The position numbers were made by a program, and so were the translations under genes. Below the pieces are notes generated by a model, which was not told the origin of the DNA, did no database searches, and saw nothing but the letters and a program-made list of their open reading frames with translations. A stretch of 64,000 nucleotides of DNA, taken from the NCBI GenBank assembly GCA_033807775.1, contig CM066317.1, forward strand, positions 35,839,870-35,903,869. Reading direction: 5' to 3'. This DNA is from Saussurea involucrata (lineage: Eukaryota > Streptophyta > Magnoliopsida > Asterales > Asteraceae). Each line of letters opens with the position of its first letter. Positions within the stretch are counted from its first letter, which is position 1. This document shows, one piece after another, positions 45,965 through 56,440 of this stretch.

Positions 45965-47763
45965 TGTAAGACCCGGAAAATCTAGACATCCTAATCCCAA
46001 GTAAATCCAATTTTCTGAACTTTGGACCCTTTATATTATTGTGAAATTCTACTTTTAACTCGCTAAAACCAAGTCGGGTCAAGAGGGCATATCGAGGGAA
46101 AAAAGTTGGTGACGGTACATATGGGGCGAGAGTGCCCGCGATTGTGACAGGGTGTCACTATCGCGGTGGCACAATCGCGAGGGGGGGGGGGGGGAGAAAG
46201 CCCTCGGTACGTTTTCGGAGATAGTGCACGGCGAGAGTGCCAGGGTCACTATCGCGTGTCAGTACCGCGCAAAGTGTACCACGGCCTCTTGGGGCACGGG
46301 CGACTATGCCCGCGAAAGTGACATATGTCACAATCACATGGAAGGTCGTCGGGCGGCTGTTTGGGTATAAAAAGGGGGAAAACGGGGTTTTTATCATATT
46401 TTGCAATCTTGGACATTTGGGAGCCGATTTAGGGTTACGTTTTTTGTAAGTTTTTCCCCCAAAACCTCTCTCGTCATTTATTACACCATCAAGATCATTA
46501 ATGGAGGTTTGTTAACTATCTTGGTAGTCTTGTTGGGAGCTCTCAAGTAGTTTAAAGCTTCAAGCTCCCATCTCTTTTCCTATAGAGTTTAGTTTTCTTT
46601 GGAACCTACTAAGGTGAGTTATTCTAACCCACCAAAACTTACATATGTGAAATGATTTAAGCTTCTTGATATATTTTGTTATATTTATGTGCTAATCTCT
46701 CATTTTTGGTATAAATGACCTAACTTTCCATTTATAGAAAGTGTAGGGTTTTGAACTTGTCAAGGATGATGACAAGGGATGAATCTTCATTATTTGTGAC
46801 TATGATGGAGTGTTCTTAGTTATGATCAACATTTTCTATGTTTTTTGGGGTTGGTAAGTTTAGGTCAAAAACTAGGGTTTGGTATAAATGGTAATTTTGG
46901 AAACGATAATACTTGCTAGTTTCTTTATGTATTGGTAACTCCTTAAAGTTTACGGTTGGTGAATGTGGGGTCTCGTTAATTGTGGAGATATTGTGATCGA
47001 GACAAATTTTGTACATGTCTTTATTGATGATTGATGAGAATGAACCCTTTATCCTTTGGGAAAAGATGGGCTAAAGATTTAGTTTGGATTGATGTCGTTG
47101 ACTAAAGATCCGGTTTGGATTGACGTCATTGAGACTAAAGATCCGGTTGGGATTGACGTCGTTGAGACTAAAGATCCGGTTTGGATTGGTGTCGCTAGAC
47201 TAAAGATTCGGTTTAGGTTGATGTCTTTGAGGGCTAGAGATCCGGTTTGGGTTGATGCCTTAATGGACTAAAGACCCGGTTTGGGTTGATGTCCGAGCGA
47301 GACTAGAGACCTAGTTTTGGTTGATGTCGTAAATGAATGCAATGATGTAGTGGGCGGTAAACTGGTAACGGTTGGAACGTCATCTTGATTATTGTGTATT
47401 CTTTTCTTATTATACAAATGCTATTCTTGCTAGGCTTTAGGCTAACACTTCTCCTCATTTTTATGTTGTGCTTAGCAGGACTTCCCGGGGTTGAGGGAAG
47501 AGTGGTGAAGAGGGATAACATTTTTGGATAAAGAGATAGCGGCGTTTGATGACCTTAGTCGAGCGTTCTTTTGTAATTGAGATAGCGATACCCAATCTTA
47601 ATCTAAATAATCTTAAGTTAGATTAATAGGTTGTTGTTAATGTATCTCATTGTTTTGTTGTAAACACTTCACTCGGAAACTCTTGAAAAACTAATGATCT
47701 TAATTTGATAGTTCATTTCGTGAAAATTTCGGCTTAAATTTACCCTGTTTTTAGGGTGTTACA
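45965..47763 (+). repeat. Chromovirus LTR B (3' LTR)
   Basis: TGTAAGACCC...GGTGTTACA, 1799 bp, closely matching LTR A. It has a 14-base G run at 46181-46194 where LTR A has TGGAGGG, and a shorter minisatellite. Confidence 0.92.
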
Positions 47764-47922
47764 CTACATCACACTTGCTTAACACATAAAATAAGTTGTT
47801 TTTATGCTTATGTAGTAATTAGATTAGATTGGATTGATATAAATATATTGAATTATAAACTCATACGATGCAATTAGAACCATACTTATTTATTCAAAAT
47901 GTATTAGTATGTAAGGACTAAA

Positions 47923-48169
47923 GAGTCGTTTACTAAACGCTTACCGGATCATATACCTTACCGGATGAACATGACAACACCAGGAACCTTACCCGATAAG
48001 AGTGATGATACGGATGGAGTCTTACCCGGTAAGTGTTTACCGGTAAACTTTTACATATGGTACCATTTTTATGGACTCAACTTTACCCTATAAAGTAAGT
48101 AAGTTGTAATGTTAAATCTTACCGGTAAATGTTTAATGGGTAAGCGTTTGGGTAAACAACCCTTAGGTG
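47923..48169. mobile_element. MITE with GTTTAC...ACGCTTACC ends
   Basis: The left AGTCGTTTACTAAACGCTTACC pairs with the reverse complement of the right GGTAAGCGTTTGGGTAAACAACCCTT. The interior repeats TTACCGG words. A diverged relative is at 55053-55345. Confidence 0.6.
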
Positions 48170-48283
48170 TAAGATATATCATCCTTAAAATCTCCTCTAT
48201 CAAAACCATTGAAGCATCGAAATTGTTTACGTATATGTCTCCCGCTGCATTGCGTAGGTACACAACTAGTATATATATATATA

Positions 48284-48961
48284 GGGAGAGGTTCAATTGA
48301 GAAATGTTAAGTGTGTGAGAACTAGAGAAGTAATCTTAGTCATTCATTCGGTCAACATTTGCGGCTTTGATCGAGAAACAACGGATAATTACTCGCATGG
48401 TCTGCACAAGATAGAGGGGTGGTTTCGTAAAATACGCAGGACAAGTTTATATGTGAATCTGTGTGATTCACATATGAACTTATAGTTCATATGTGAATCA
48501 ATTAATTAGTTCATATGAGAATCAGTTAATTAGTTCATATGTAAATCACAAAGGTTCATATGTGAATATGTTAATTAGTTCAACTGATTCATATATGAAC
48601 ATACAGTTTACTTAGTTCATATGTGAATCAGTTAATTAGTTCATATATGAATCACAAAGGTTCATATGTGAATTAGTTAAGAAAGAGTTCATATATGAAT
48701 CACAAAGGTTCATATGTGAATTAGTTAAAAAAAGTGTTCATATGTGAATTACATGGGTTCACTTATGAACAGATAGTTCACATGTGAATCACACAGGTTC
48801 ATATATGAACTCGTCCCGTGTATTTGTAAAAGTTACGAAACTGCCCTTCTATTTTTGGAACAGCCGCAACTTTTGACCAATTAAAGTTGATCTTGATCGA
48901 ATGGATGGCTAAGATTACTTCTCAATTTCTCACACACTTAGCATTTCTCAAATGAACTTAT

Positions 48962-48964
<3 letters not shown>
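48284..48964. mobile_element. Inverted-repeat element in (TA)n with TTCATATGTGAA array
   Basis: The ends (GGGAGAGGTTCAATTGAGAAATG and its partner at the right) pair over about 45 bases, including TAAGTGTGTGAGA. Both flanks are (TA) runs. The interior 48440-48810 is an array of the near-palindromic words TTCATATGTGAA and TTCATATATGAA separated by TCAGTTAATTAG or TCACAAAGG. Confidence 0.75.
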
Positions 48965-49005
<41 letters not shown>

Positions 49006-49012
49006 GCACATA

Positions 49013-49426
49013 GGGTTGGGTTCACGTGAGACCAACCTGTTTTCGTGAGACCGATGAGACCAAGTTTTTACACTTGAAACTTCACAGTAAAACACTGTGA
49101 AGGTAAAAAAGATATGAACCTTCACAACAAAAACACTGTGAAAACCACAAGGGTTGTGGCGTACTGGTTAAGGCCTTGGGGGATGTGGCGGAATATCCCA
49201 TCTGCCCAGGGTTCGAATCCAAGCGTACACAATTTGTGGCCACTGAGGTTTAATCAGGGTTGATGTCTTACAATCATAATTTGCGAAATGATTAGTCTAG
49301 GCATAGCCTAGGACACCCTTCGAAAAAAAACATTGTGAAGGTTACATTCAAATTATTTTGATGTGAAGTTTCAAGTGTAAAAACTTAGTCTCACGAAAAC
49401 ATGTTGATCTCACATGATCCCAAGTC
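49013..49426. mobile_element. MITE with GTGAGACC inverted repeats, split by a SINE
   Basis: The left GGGTTGGGTTCACGTGAGACC...CTGTTTTCGTGAGAC and the reverse complement of the right end match over about 75 bases, including AAGTTTTTACACTTGAAAC. The interior palindrome TTCACAGT...ACTGTGAA is where the SINE went in. Confidence 0.75.
49143..49322 (+). mobile_element. tRNA-derived SINE, copy 1
   Basis: Box A-like TGGCGTACTGG (49157-49167) and box B GGTTCGAATCC (49210-49220) mark a tRNA-type RNA polymerase III promoter. The element ends in an A run after CACCCTTCG and is flanked by AAAACACTGTGAA and AAAACATTGTGAA, an imperfect target duplication made of the host MITE. A second copy is at 62046-62229. 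Confidence 0.85.
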
Positions 49427-49924
49427 TATATACATAGTTATACAGATGAAATTTTTCAGTATTATGCGAACAATAAAATAAGAAAAGTTATTCTTTTGCA
49501 TAAACATGTATTGTATAATATTGATGTTAGAATTCCTCCATTTCATAGATGGAGTGTAGGTTTAGCGTACAAAGTAGATAAAAATATAACAAGACTGGAA
49601 AAAGATTAAAATAACAAGTTTTTAAAGATAAAAGTAAGCTTTACTTAATGGTCTAACTACTTATTTGTTAAGATGGTGTTTTCATCTAAATTATGAGTGC
49701 GAAAATATAATAACTTGGGGACCAAATTTTTTGGATACAAAGTGTGGACCTTACTCAAAACTTGAATTATTTCCATGTGAAAGTATTTCATTTACTATTC
49801 TTATCTATTACATGTCAAATTGAGTTGAATCATGGTTGAAATCATGACCAAACCATCCATCATTGTCGTTGCAAGGACAATATGCGGTTAAGGATTAAGG
49901 ATGGCAACAACCACCATGGTATGC
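49427..49924. other. AT-rich spacer, no feature seen
   Basis: No open frame, repeat or terminal inverted repeat that I could support. Confidence 0.5.
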
Positions 49925-50210
49925 AGTGGCGGATCCAGAATTTTTTCCTACTGGGGTCCCCTTTAAGATAGTTTAAATGCCCGTAAAATTGACCGATATA
50001 TATAGACTAAATCCAACGTTTCGAGGGTTTTTTAAAGTTTTTTTTGATAGATTTTAAGAGATTTTGAAGTTTTTTTTTTCGATTTCGAATGACTTTTTTT
50101 GGTTTTTTAGTCGATTTCGATAGTAGTTTTGGATTTTTGGTTGATTTCGAAACATTTTATTTGGTTGATGGGGTCCTCGACAGAACTAATGGAGGAACTT
50201 CTGGATAGAA
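49925..50210 (+). mobile_element. Possible hAT-type MITE, one terminus visible
   Basis: CAGTGGCGGATCCAGAA begins here, like the ends of the hAT MITEs at 50878 and 53285. The interior repeats TTTGGTTGATTTCG-type words. The opposite terminus was not found, so the right limit is arbitrary. Confidence 0.4.
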
Positions 50211-50520
50211 AGTTGAAAAAATGTATTTTTAACCTAAAACTTTCAAAAAAAATTCTTTTTAGTTTTGTGATTTTAACATATAGTAATGCTTTTATATCTT
50301 TCTAAAATATTACTAAAAGTTCTTTAATTGACACATGACACCAAGTATCATTGAAGAGAGTTTTTGTTTTGAGAACCTTTTATATCACATTGATTATTCT
50401 TTTAAATATTACTTGAATATTAAGATAAATGTAGGGGTAAAATATAATATCTCAGAAGTCTTGGTATACAACTTAGGCACATACTTAAAAGATGTGTGTT
50501 TAATAGTAATCTATGCATGT

Positions 50521-50776
50521 ATGGGGAAACGTTCAAATAAGAACGCTAACTATTTAAGAATTCACGAGAATAAAAAATTATACATAAAATTACATGTGAT
50601 TGAACATTGACGGCAAAAAGTTGGACGCGGGTGACTTTGACCGCGACTTAAGTCGCGAGGCTAAGTCGCGTGAATCATATATGATTTTGTACGTGAATCA
50701 TGTATGATTTTGTACATTAACGAACGTTCTTGTGTTTTTTAAATAGTTAACGTTCTCGTTTAAACTCACCCCTATA
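50521..50776. mobile_element. Diverged relative of the 19869 MITE
   Basis: The left GGGGAAACGTTCAAATAAGAACGCTAAC pairs with the reverse complement of the right end, which has TTTAAACGAGAACGTTAACTA. The centre has the cassette GACCGCGACTTAAGTCGCGAGG (50637-50660). I could not identify a clear target duplication. Confidence 0.6.
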
Positions 50777-50877
50777 TGTAGATGCATAGTCATTTACAAA
50801 CCCAATAAATTATTATACAAACTTACAAATTATGAAAAAGTTTTCATGTATTGTCATATTTCACATATATTAACAAC

Positions 50878-51263
50878 CAGAGACGGACCCAAATTTTTTT
50901 TTTCAAACGGTGACACCATTTGACTATAAGAAACAAATATAGAGACATTTTTCACAAATTAATTTTCTCTTGATGGTTAGTCATTTGTTTTTCAAACTTG
51001 AGGTCTTAAGTTCGAGTCCTATCATTGTAAATTTTTTAGAAACATAATAAACATGAAATTAAAAACTAAAAACTACAAAAAAAGACAATAACAAGACTCG
51101 CACCTGGGTTTGCAATAAAATAAGAGCCTTTCAAACCAACTCTACCGAGGAAAAGTCATGTCTTTATTGTACACCCTTCACGAACCTGAAACTTTTTACC
51201 CTTCATCGGAGAAATAATACGGTGACACGTGCCACCATAACCACAACACTAGGTCCGCTCATG
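50878..51263. mobile_element. hAT-type MITE (8-bp TSD, 7 of 8 matching)
   Basis: Ends CAGAGACGGACCC and AGGTCCGCTCATG are inverted relative to each other. The flanks are TTAACAAC (50870-50877) and TAAACAAC (51264-51271). CGTGCCACCATA near the right end links it to the element at 53285. Confidence 0.7.
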
Positions 51264-51271
51264 TAAACAAC

Positions 51272-51890
51272 ACGTATGAATGCTGTATTTATACAATGTT
51301 GTTTCAGATATGATACATTTGAAACAATTGTGTGTGGAAAAAAGATTCATGAACGTTTCACATATGAGATAACATTATATAAACATTCCCTTTCATACAT
51401 GTTATTCATATATGAAACAACACATAAAAACTGGTTTGTACTTGTTCCTAGCATTGTCCCTCTTCTTCTCTTATCAATTTTACTTCTCTCCCACTCATAC
51501 GACGTACAGTAAAATGATGGCGGCAACCACGACCACCAAATATAAAATATAAGAAACTCACCACCAAATTGAAATATCGAAATCCAAAACAATACCAAAA
51601 TCTAAACCCAAATATATGAACAAAGAAAATTTGAACCAAAATCGAAACAGGAACACAAAAATATCAAAAATCCAAATCAAACTTTAAAAAGATTGTAACC
51701 CAAAACCAAAATATTGAATACAAATGGACATTTAATCCTTATTTTTTACAGTCCAACTCCATAAATATATAATGATGATGATTCACTTGTATTAACTAAA
51801 AACCAAACATCCATAAAATATGATTAAAGCAATTGAAATCTCATCTCAGTTTCACGTATAAAAACAAATCAAACACACATAAAATATGAT
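51272..51890. other. AT-rich spacer, no gene seen
   Basis: Several short frames exist but none resembles a protein. AAACATCCATAAAATATGATTAA and AAACACACATAAAATATGATTAA form a short direct repeat just before the Tourist-like MITE. Confidence 0.45.
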
Positions 51891-51968
51891 TAAGGGAGTG
51901 TTTGATTGGGGTATTGAAGGGTAAGGAATATAAATGATAATGAAAACTGTTGTTTGGTTTGATATAAT

Positions 51969-53122
51969 CAGGCCCGTCACTTGGGCTGTTCCATTCTGTT
52001 ACCTTGGACAGGGCCTCCAAATTGGGAGGGGCCCATGTTTTCTACAAGTCCTTATTATATATATAGTATTAGTTAATTGTTAAGCCCATGACCTATCTAA
52101 AATAAAGCCCAAATTATATGTCCAGATGAGTGTCGCTCCCAAATTACAGCCGCCTCCTAAATCCAATCGAAATCAAATCAGAATTCATCAATTATCGGCG
52201 CCTATCTCTCCCTCCTAAATCTAATCGAATAATCGATTTCTTCTTGCTTCTCGATGGCAACGGCAACAAAATCAAAACGACCCTTCGATTCCTGTATACA
52301 ATTACAAATCATGATTGACAACGACAACGGCTATTTCTTTGATTCTTTTCTGTTCGATTTCACCAATAACGGCCACAAATCAGGTATAAAATGGCTAATA
52401 CATCGATTTAAATCTTCATTTCAGTTTATATTGTCGATTTCAGTTTCATTACTCAGTTTATGGTGTCGATTTCAATCTTCATAACCAAACTTCTCGGTTT
52501 ATGTTGTCTATTTTAGAAATCAGAATCACTTCTCACTTTCTCAGTCGATTTCTTGCTGTCGATATAACCGAACTGGAACGGCCTTGCTGGCTTGCTGAAT
52601 GCTGAGGTCTAGTGTCTCACAGCCTCAAAACTCAAAGGTGTATTCTTTCTATAACTATATTGTAAATTTGTAGTTTATTAAGTTTAATAGTTTTCACTTT
52701 TGCTGTTTTTTAATTTTTAATCATGTCTTCTAGAGTTAGAAAACATGATTCTGGATGTAAAAAACGTAAAAAGAAAAAAAGAATTGAAGAGTTAATCGAC
52801 TCCCAAAAAGGAGCTATTGATAAATTTTTCAAAAAAGACTCACACGTGTCTGATGATAATGCACCTGATGTTGATGTTGATGTTACTGTTAATTTAGATG
52901 AAAATGTTACCGATGTTAATACAATTGATGTTGATAATTTAGATCAAAATGCCAATGATGATGGTATTGATGTTGATGCCAATGATGATGGTATTGTAAG
53001 ACTTCTAATATAATATATTGTATGCACTTTTAAAGTTTGTTTTTATTATTACTTGTTCAATTATCGGTCAATAGTTTTGGCATAAGTGTAACAGGGCCTC
53101 TAATAAGTTTGGAACGGCCCTG
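51969..53122 (+). mobile_element. hAT deletion derivative (TSD GATATAAT)
   Basis: Ends CAGGCCCGTC and GAACGGCCCTG are inverted repeats of about 9 bases. GATATAAT flanks both sides exactly (51961-51968 and 53123-53130), the 8-bp duplication of hAT elements. It retains a 5' exon of a transposase-like gene but not the catalytic part. Confidence 0.88.
52723..53013 (+). pseudogene. N-terminal remnant of a hAT transposase
   Basis: Starts MSSRVRKHDSGCKKRKKKKR and continues RIEELIDSQKGAIDKFFKK, the N-terminus of the ZMYM1-like/DUF4371 hAT transposases common in plants. An Asp/Val/Asn-rich repeat (VDVDVTVNLD, NDDGIDVDANDDGI) follows and the frame stops at 53013. The zinc finger, DUF4371 and dimerisation domains are missing. 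Confidence 0.7.
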
Positions 53123-53284
53123 GATATAATATAATGAATTCATTGTTATTCTCATTCCTTACAATGAACCAAACGCCCCCTAAAACAATTGAAATCGGAA
53201 CAAATGGATGAAATGTAAGACATAAAAGTGGGGTCACGACATGCGAGGAAGTTGCATAGGATTCAAAGCGAGAGTGGGTACGAG

Positions 53285-53699
53285 CATTGGCGGACCTAGC
53301 CTTGGGTATACGGTGGCACGTGCCACCATATCGTTCGTCCGGCGAAGGGTAAAAAATTTTAGTCGTGTGAAGAGTGCAACCGTATCATTTTAAAGGGTGC
53401 AACCGTATCGTTTTAAATGGTGCAACCGTATCAAAACAAACTCTTAAAATCAACCAAAAATTCCAAAAAAAACTCTTAAAATCAACCAAAAATCCCAAAA
53501 AAACTCTTAAAATCAACCAAAAAAACTTGAAAAGTTATCTCGAAATCGATTTTTTTTTAAAGTTTCTCGAAATCGAGAAAAAAAATAAATTTTTTTCTTA
53601 AAGCAGAGGAATTAGGCTAAAACAACATCAGGCGATGTGGAAATTTTTTAGGTTCGTCAAAGGTGCCACCGTAAGAAAAAATTTCTGGGTCCGCCTATG
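53285..53699. mobile_element. hAT-type MITE (TSD GGTACGAG)
   Basis: Ends CATTGGCGGACC and GGGTCCGCCTATG are inverted repeats. GGTACGAG is exactly duplicated at 53277-53284 and 53700-53707. The interior has GTGCAACCGTATC and ACTCTTAAAATCAACCAAAAA short tandem repeats. Confidence 0.88.
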
Positions 53700-53707
53700 G
53701 GTACGAG

Positions 53708-55052
53708 AGAATTGTTGTCGTCCAATATCCATATGTTGTCAACTCTAGAAAATGAAATATAGTTCATAGAATATATATATATATATATATATGAAACATG
53801 TAACATAATATGTATTTTTACGGTATCAAATAAAGTATTTGTATATTTGTAAAATGCAACAATTTCTATTTTGATCAATTATCGTATAAAGAAGTATGAT
53901 CATCAAGTGATGAACATCTAAAAGCAAGAAATCTGAACCAACTCTACAGCAATGTAAATCCATTAAGCTAGCATTAATTCACTTGAGCATATTAATCACT
54001 CGTTTCTTTAATTTAGGAGTTTATTCTTTGATATCTTGTACGGGTTTGTTTGATTTCTATAGGAAAGTGAACCAATTGAAATCATGAATGCTTAAGTTGC
54101 AATGCATGAAACATCATATGACGAAATTGTTTCAATGTAACTGAATGAACAATAACGAGTAACCTAAGTAATAATCGTCACCATCAAAGGACTAGATTTG
54201 ATAGCGTTAAATCTCTTTTTTGTTCACAAAGTTATAGTATGTTCTCATAATTGCATCAAATACATAGTACTTACCCTAAGTGAATCAAAGACATAGTACT
54301 TCCAAGTAGATTTTCCAAAGTAGGAACTAAAAGAAAATACGTTTCATTTTCACTAGATAAAATTAGGTTTATAGGACGTCGAAAAATTCTAAGTGTCCTT
54401 ATAGACCGTTTTATAAGACTTAAATTATAGGACCAAAAAAATAAAGAGTTTTATCTAAAGACATTGTAATAAATTTATATGACGTTTCTGGGCGTAGTAA
54501 CAATTTTTTTTTATTTTTTATTAGAATTAGCTATTTTATAGAACACTATTTGAAAAAAAAACCTATAAAAACAAGTGTTACATAACAAGATGGGTTTATA
54601 AGATACTTTCTCAAATATGTCTTGTAAATAGTTAATATGATACTTTGTATTAAAAGTGTCCTAGAAAATTGTTAAGACGTCCAAAAACGTTGTATAAACA
54701 TATTACAAGTTCCAACGCATTTAGATATGATGTTTTAATTTTTGGTCATATTAACGAAGTCTTTTAAAGAAGTCTATTAAGACGTTTATCAATTGGTGGT
54801 GTCATATAAACCCATCTTTATTATAATGTTTGATAATTTGTCCCTAGACATTAATAATCAAGATATTAAAAAATCTTTATTTACAATGCAGAGAAAGTAG
54901 TTCTCAGGATAAAGCTTGGGTAAAGACATGTGTTGGACAGTGTTTATAAGGATTTTATCCGTCTTCGAATGGGTTTTAACGAATAATCTTACAAGCTACA
55001 ATTAATTGTACAGTACATACTAGATACTTTGCATATTAAACGAACCAAACTA
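53708..55052. other. AT-rich spacer, no gene seen
   Basis: A (TA) run lies at about 53769-53791 inside a minus-strand frame that I do not credit. From 54370 to 54830 words like AAGACGT and GTCTTATA recur in both orientations, perhaps an eroded fold-back element. Confidence 0.4.
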
Positions 55053-55345
55053 AGGGCCATTTATCAAATACTAACCGGATAAGTATTTATCAAGTCACCA
55101 TACCTTATCGGATATATATGATAAATACCAAGAATCTTACTGGGTAAGAGCGAAAGCAATGACTGAGAGTCTAACTCGTAAGTAAGGGCGAAGGCTTACC
55201 AGTTACCACGACGCTTACAGAGTAAATTGTTGCAAACGATACCGTTTTGGTGGACTAAAATTTTACCCAATAAGTAAGTGCTAGTGTTGAATCTTACTGA
55301 TAAACATTTACCCGTATAAAAGTTTGGTAAACAACTTCTAAAACA
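55053..55345. mobile_element. Diverged relative of the 47923 MITE
   Basis: AGGGCCATTTATCAAATACTAACCGG at the left pairs loosely with the reverse complement of the right GTTTGGTAAACAACTTCT. It shares GGACTAAAATTTTACCC..TAAGTAAGT with 48073-48105. Confidence 0.55.
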
Positions 55346-55551
55346 AAATTCTTTATTGAAATTAATAAACTCAGATGATTTTTTCATGGCTTACATTTTC
55401 CATCGCCAATTGAACTGAGTTGGGTGAATATTAGTAATAGATGAATGTTAATTCATCTTAATGGACACATATTGGACTTAAAAGGACGTAACCGCAATAT
55501 ATACTTTGTTATTAGTAAACTTAAAACTATATAAATCACTAGACCATCACC

Positions 55552-55750
55552 ACTATAAAATTCGACACTATTAGTGACAAAAAATTATGTTGCTACTCCG
55601 TCACTGAAAGTCCGTCGGTGAAAAGGTGGTAGGTGATTGTATCAGCGACGGACATAGTGGATTTTAACAGCAATGGATTACCGACAATTTTCGATAGATT
55701 AGCGACGGACATATAGCGACGGACCCGATTAGTGAAGAAAACGACGGACT
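55552..55750 (+). mobile_element. Older CACTA-like end hosting the younger CACTA
   Basis: CACTATAAAATTCGACACTATTAGTGAC begins a stretch full of AGCGACGGA subterminal words, typical of plant CACTA ends. It is interrupted at 55750. AGCGACGGAAG reappears at about 61900 after the insertion, so the host element continues there. Its right end was not found. Confidence 0.55.
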
Positions 55751-56155
55751 CACTACTACAAATATGTCTTTTATAAACGGTTGTTTTGGGCTTTATACGC
55801 GGTTTTGGAACCGCGTGTATGGCCAGTGTTTGTAAAAGTATCGGCTTTTATACACGGTTCCAAAACCGCGTATAAAACTCAACTTTTATACACAGTTTTA
55901 CAACCGTTTAGAAATGAATATTAACCGTGTATAAAAGTCACAATCTTACACGGTTTTTAGATGAGACCGTTTAAATAAGTCCTACCAACCGTTTATAAAA
56001 GTGTCTATCTTACACATTTTTTTGCTAAAACCGTTTACAATTGTAATAATTTTTCACGGTTTTCATTACAAAACCATGTATAAATGTAACAATTTATAAA
56101 AAAAATGCAGACATTTGTACACGGTTTTTTCACTAGAACCGTGTATAATGAGTTA
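55751..56155. repeat. CACTA left subterminal repeat array
   Basis: TTTTATACACGGTT and AACCGTGTATAAAAG words alternate about every 40-50 bases, forming short inverted pairs. In En/Spm such arrays bind the TNPA protein; that role is inferred here. Confidence 0.85.
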
Positions 56156-56440
56156 TATTTATAATTTTAATATTTTCCTCGATTTTGTTACCATGCATTA
56201 TTCGATAAATTACATTTCCAAATACAATCCCAATTGGAATAATGAAACATTTCAAACACAATTCCAAATAAGTACAAAAATCAGTTAGACACGTAAATGT
56301 AGCATCTCAAAGTAACCATTAACCATTAAACTTTAAACATCATCAACGTAAATGTAACATCTTCGAGTAACAAAACATTCTAATACTTTTTATCGTGTAA
56401 TCAAGTCTAATAATTCTTAAAACAATCCCCCCATTTATTA

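Larger units (their letters stand above)
23768..47763 (+). mobile_element. Chromovirus locus: partial internal region - LTR - internal region - LTR
   Basis: An integrase/chromodomain fragment (23768-24765), an LTR (24766-26589), a gag-pol region (26590-30906, continuing 45288-45964) and a second LTR (45965-47763) follow one another with no other sequence between. The fragment is nearly identical to the corresponding part of the full copy. Sharing one LTR between two internal regions is what unequal recombination between LTRs produces. The lineage is chromovirus by its C-terminal chromodomain, Tekay/Del-like in my judgement. Confidence 0.82.
51894..53180. mobile_element. Tourist-like MITE (TSD TAA) split by a hAT element
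   Basis: Ends GGGAGTGTTTGATTGG and CCAAACGCCCCC are inverted repeats, flanked by TAA (51891-51893 and 53181-53183). Without the hAT insertion it would be about 130 bases. TAA target sites and GGG(A/G)(G/T)TGTTTG ends fit the PIF/Harbinger (Tourist) group. Confidence 0.75.

Noticed and set aside
49150..49225. Possible functional tRNA gene
   Set aside because: Boxes A and B are present, but the sequence does not fold as a cloverleaf with an acceptor stem that I can see. It has a SINE body, A-tail and target duplication.
54370..54830. Possible fold-back transposon with AAGACGT words
   Set aside because: I could not define ends or a target duplication, so it stays as unassigned spacer.
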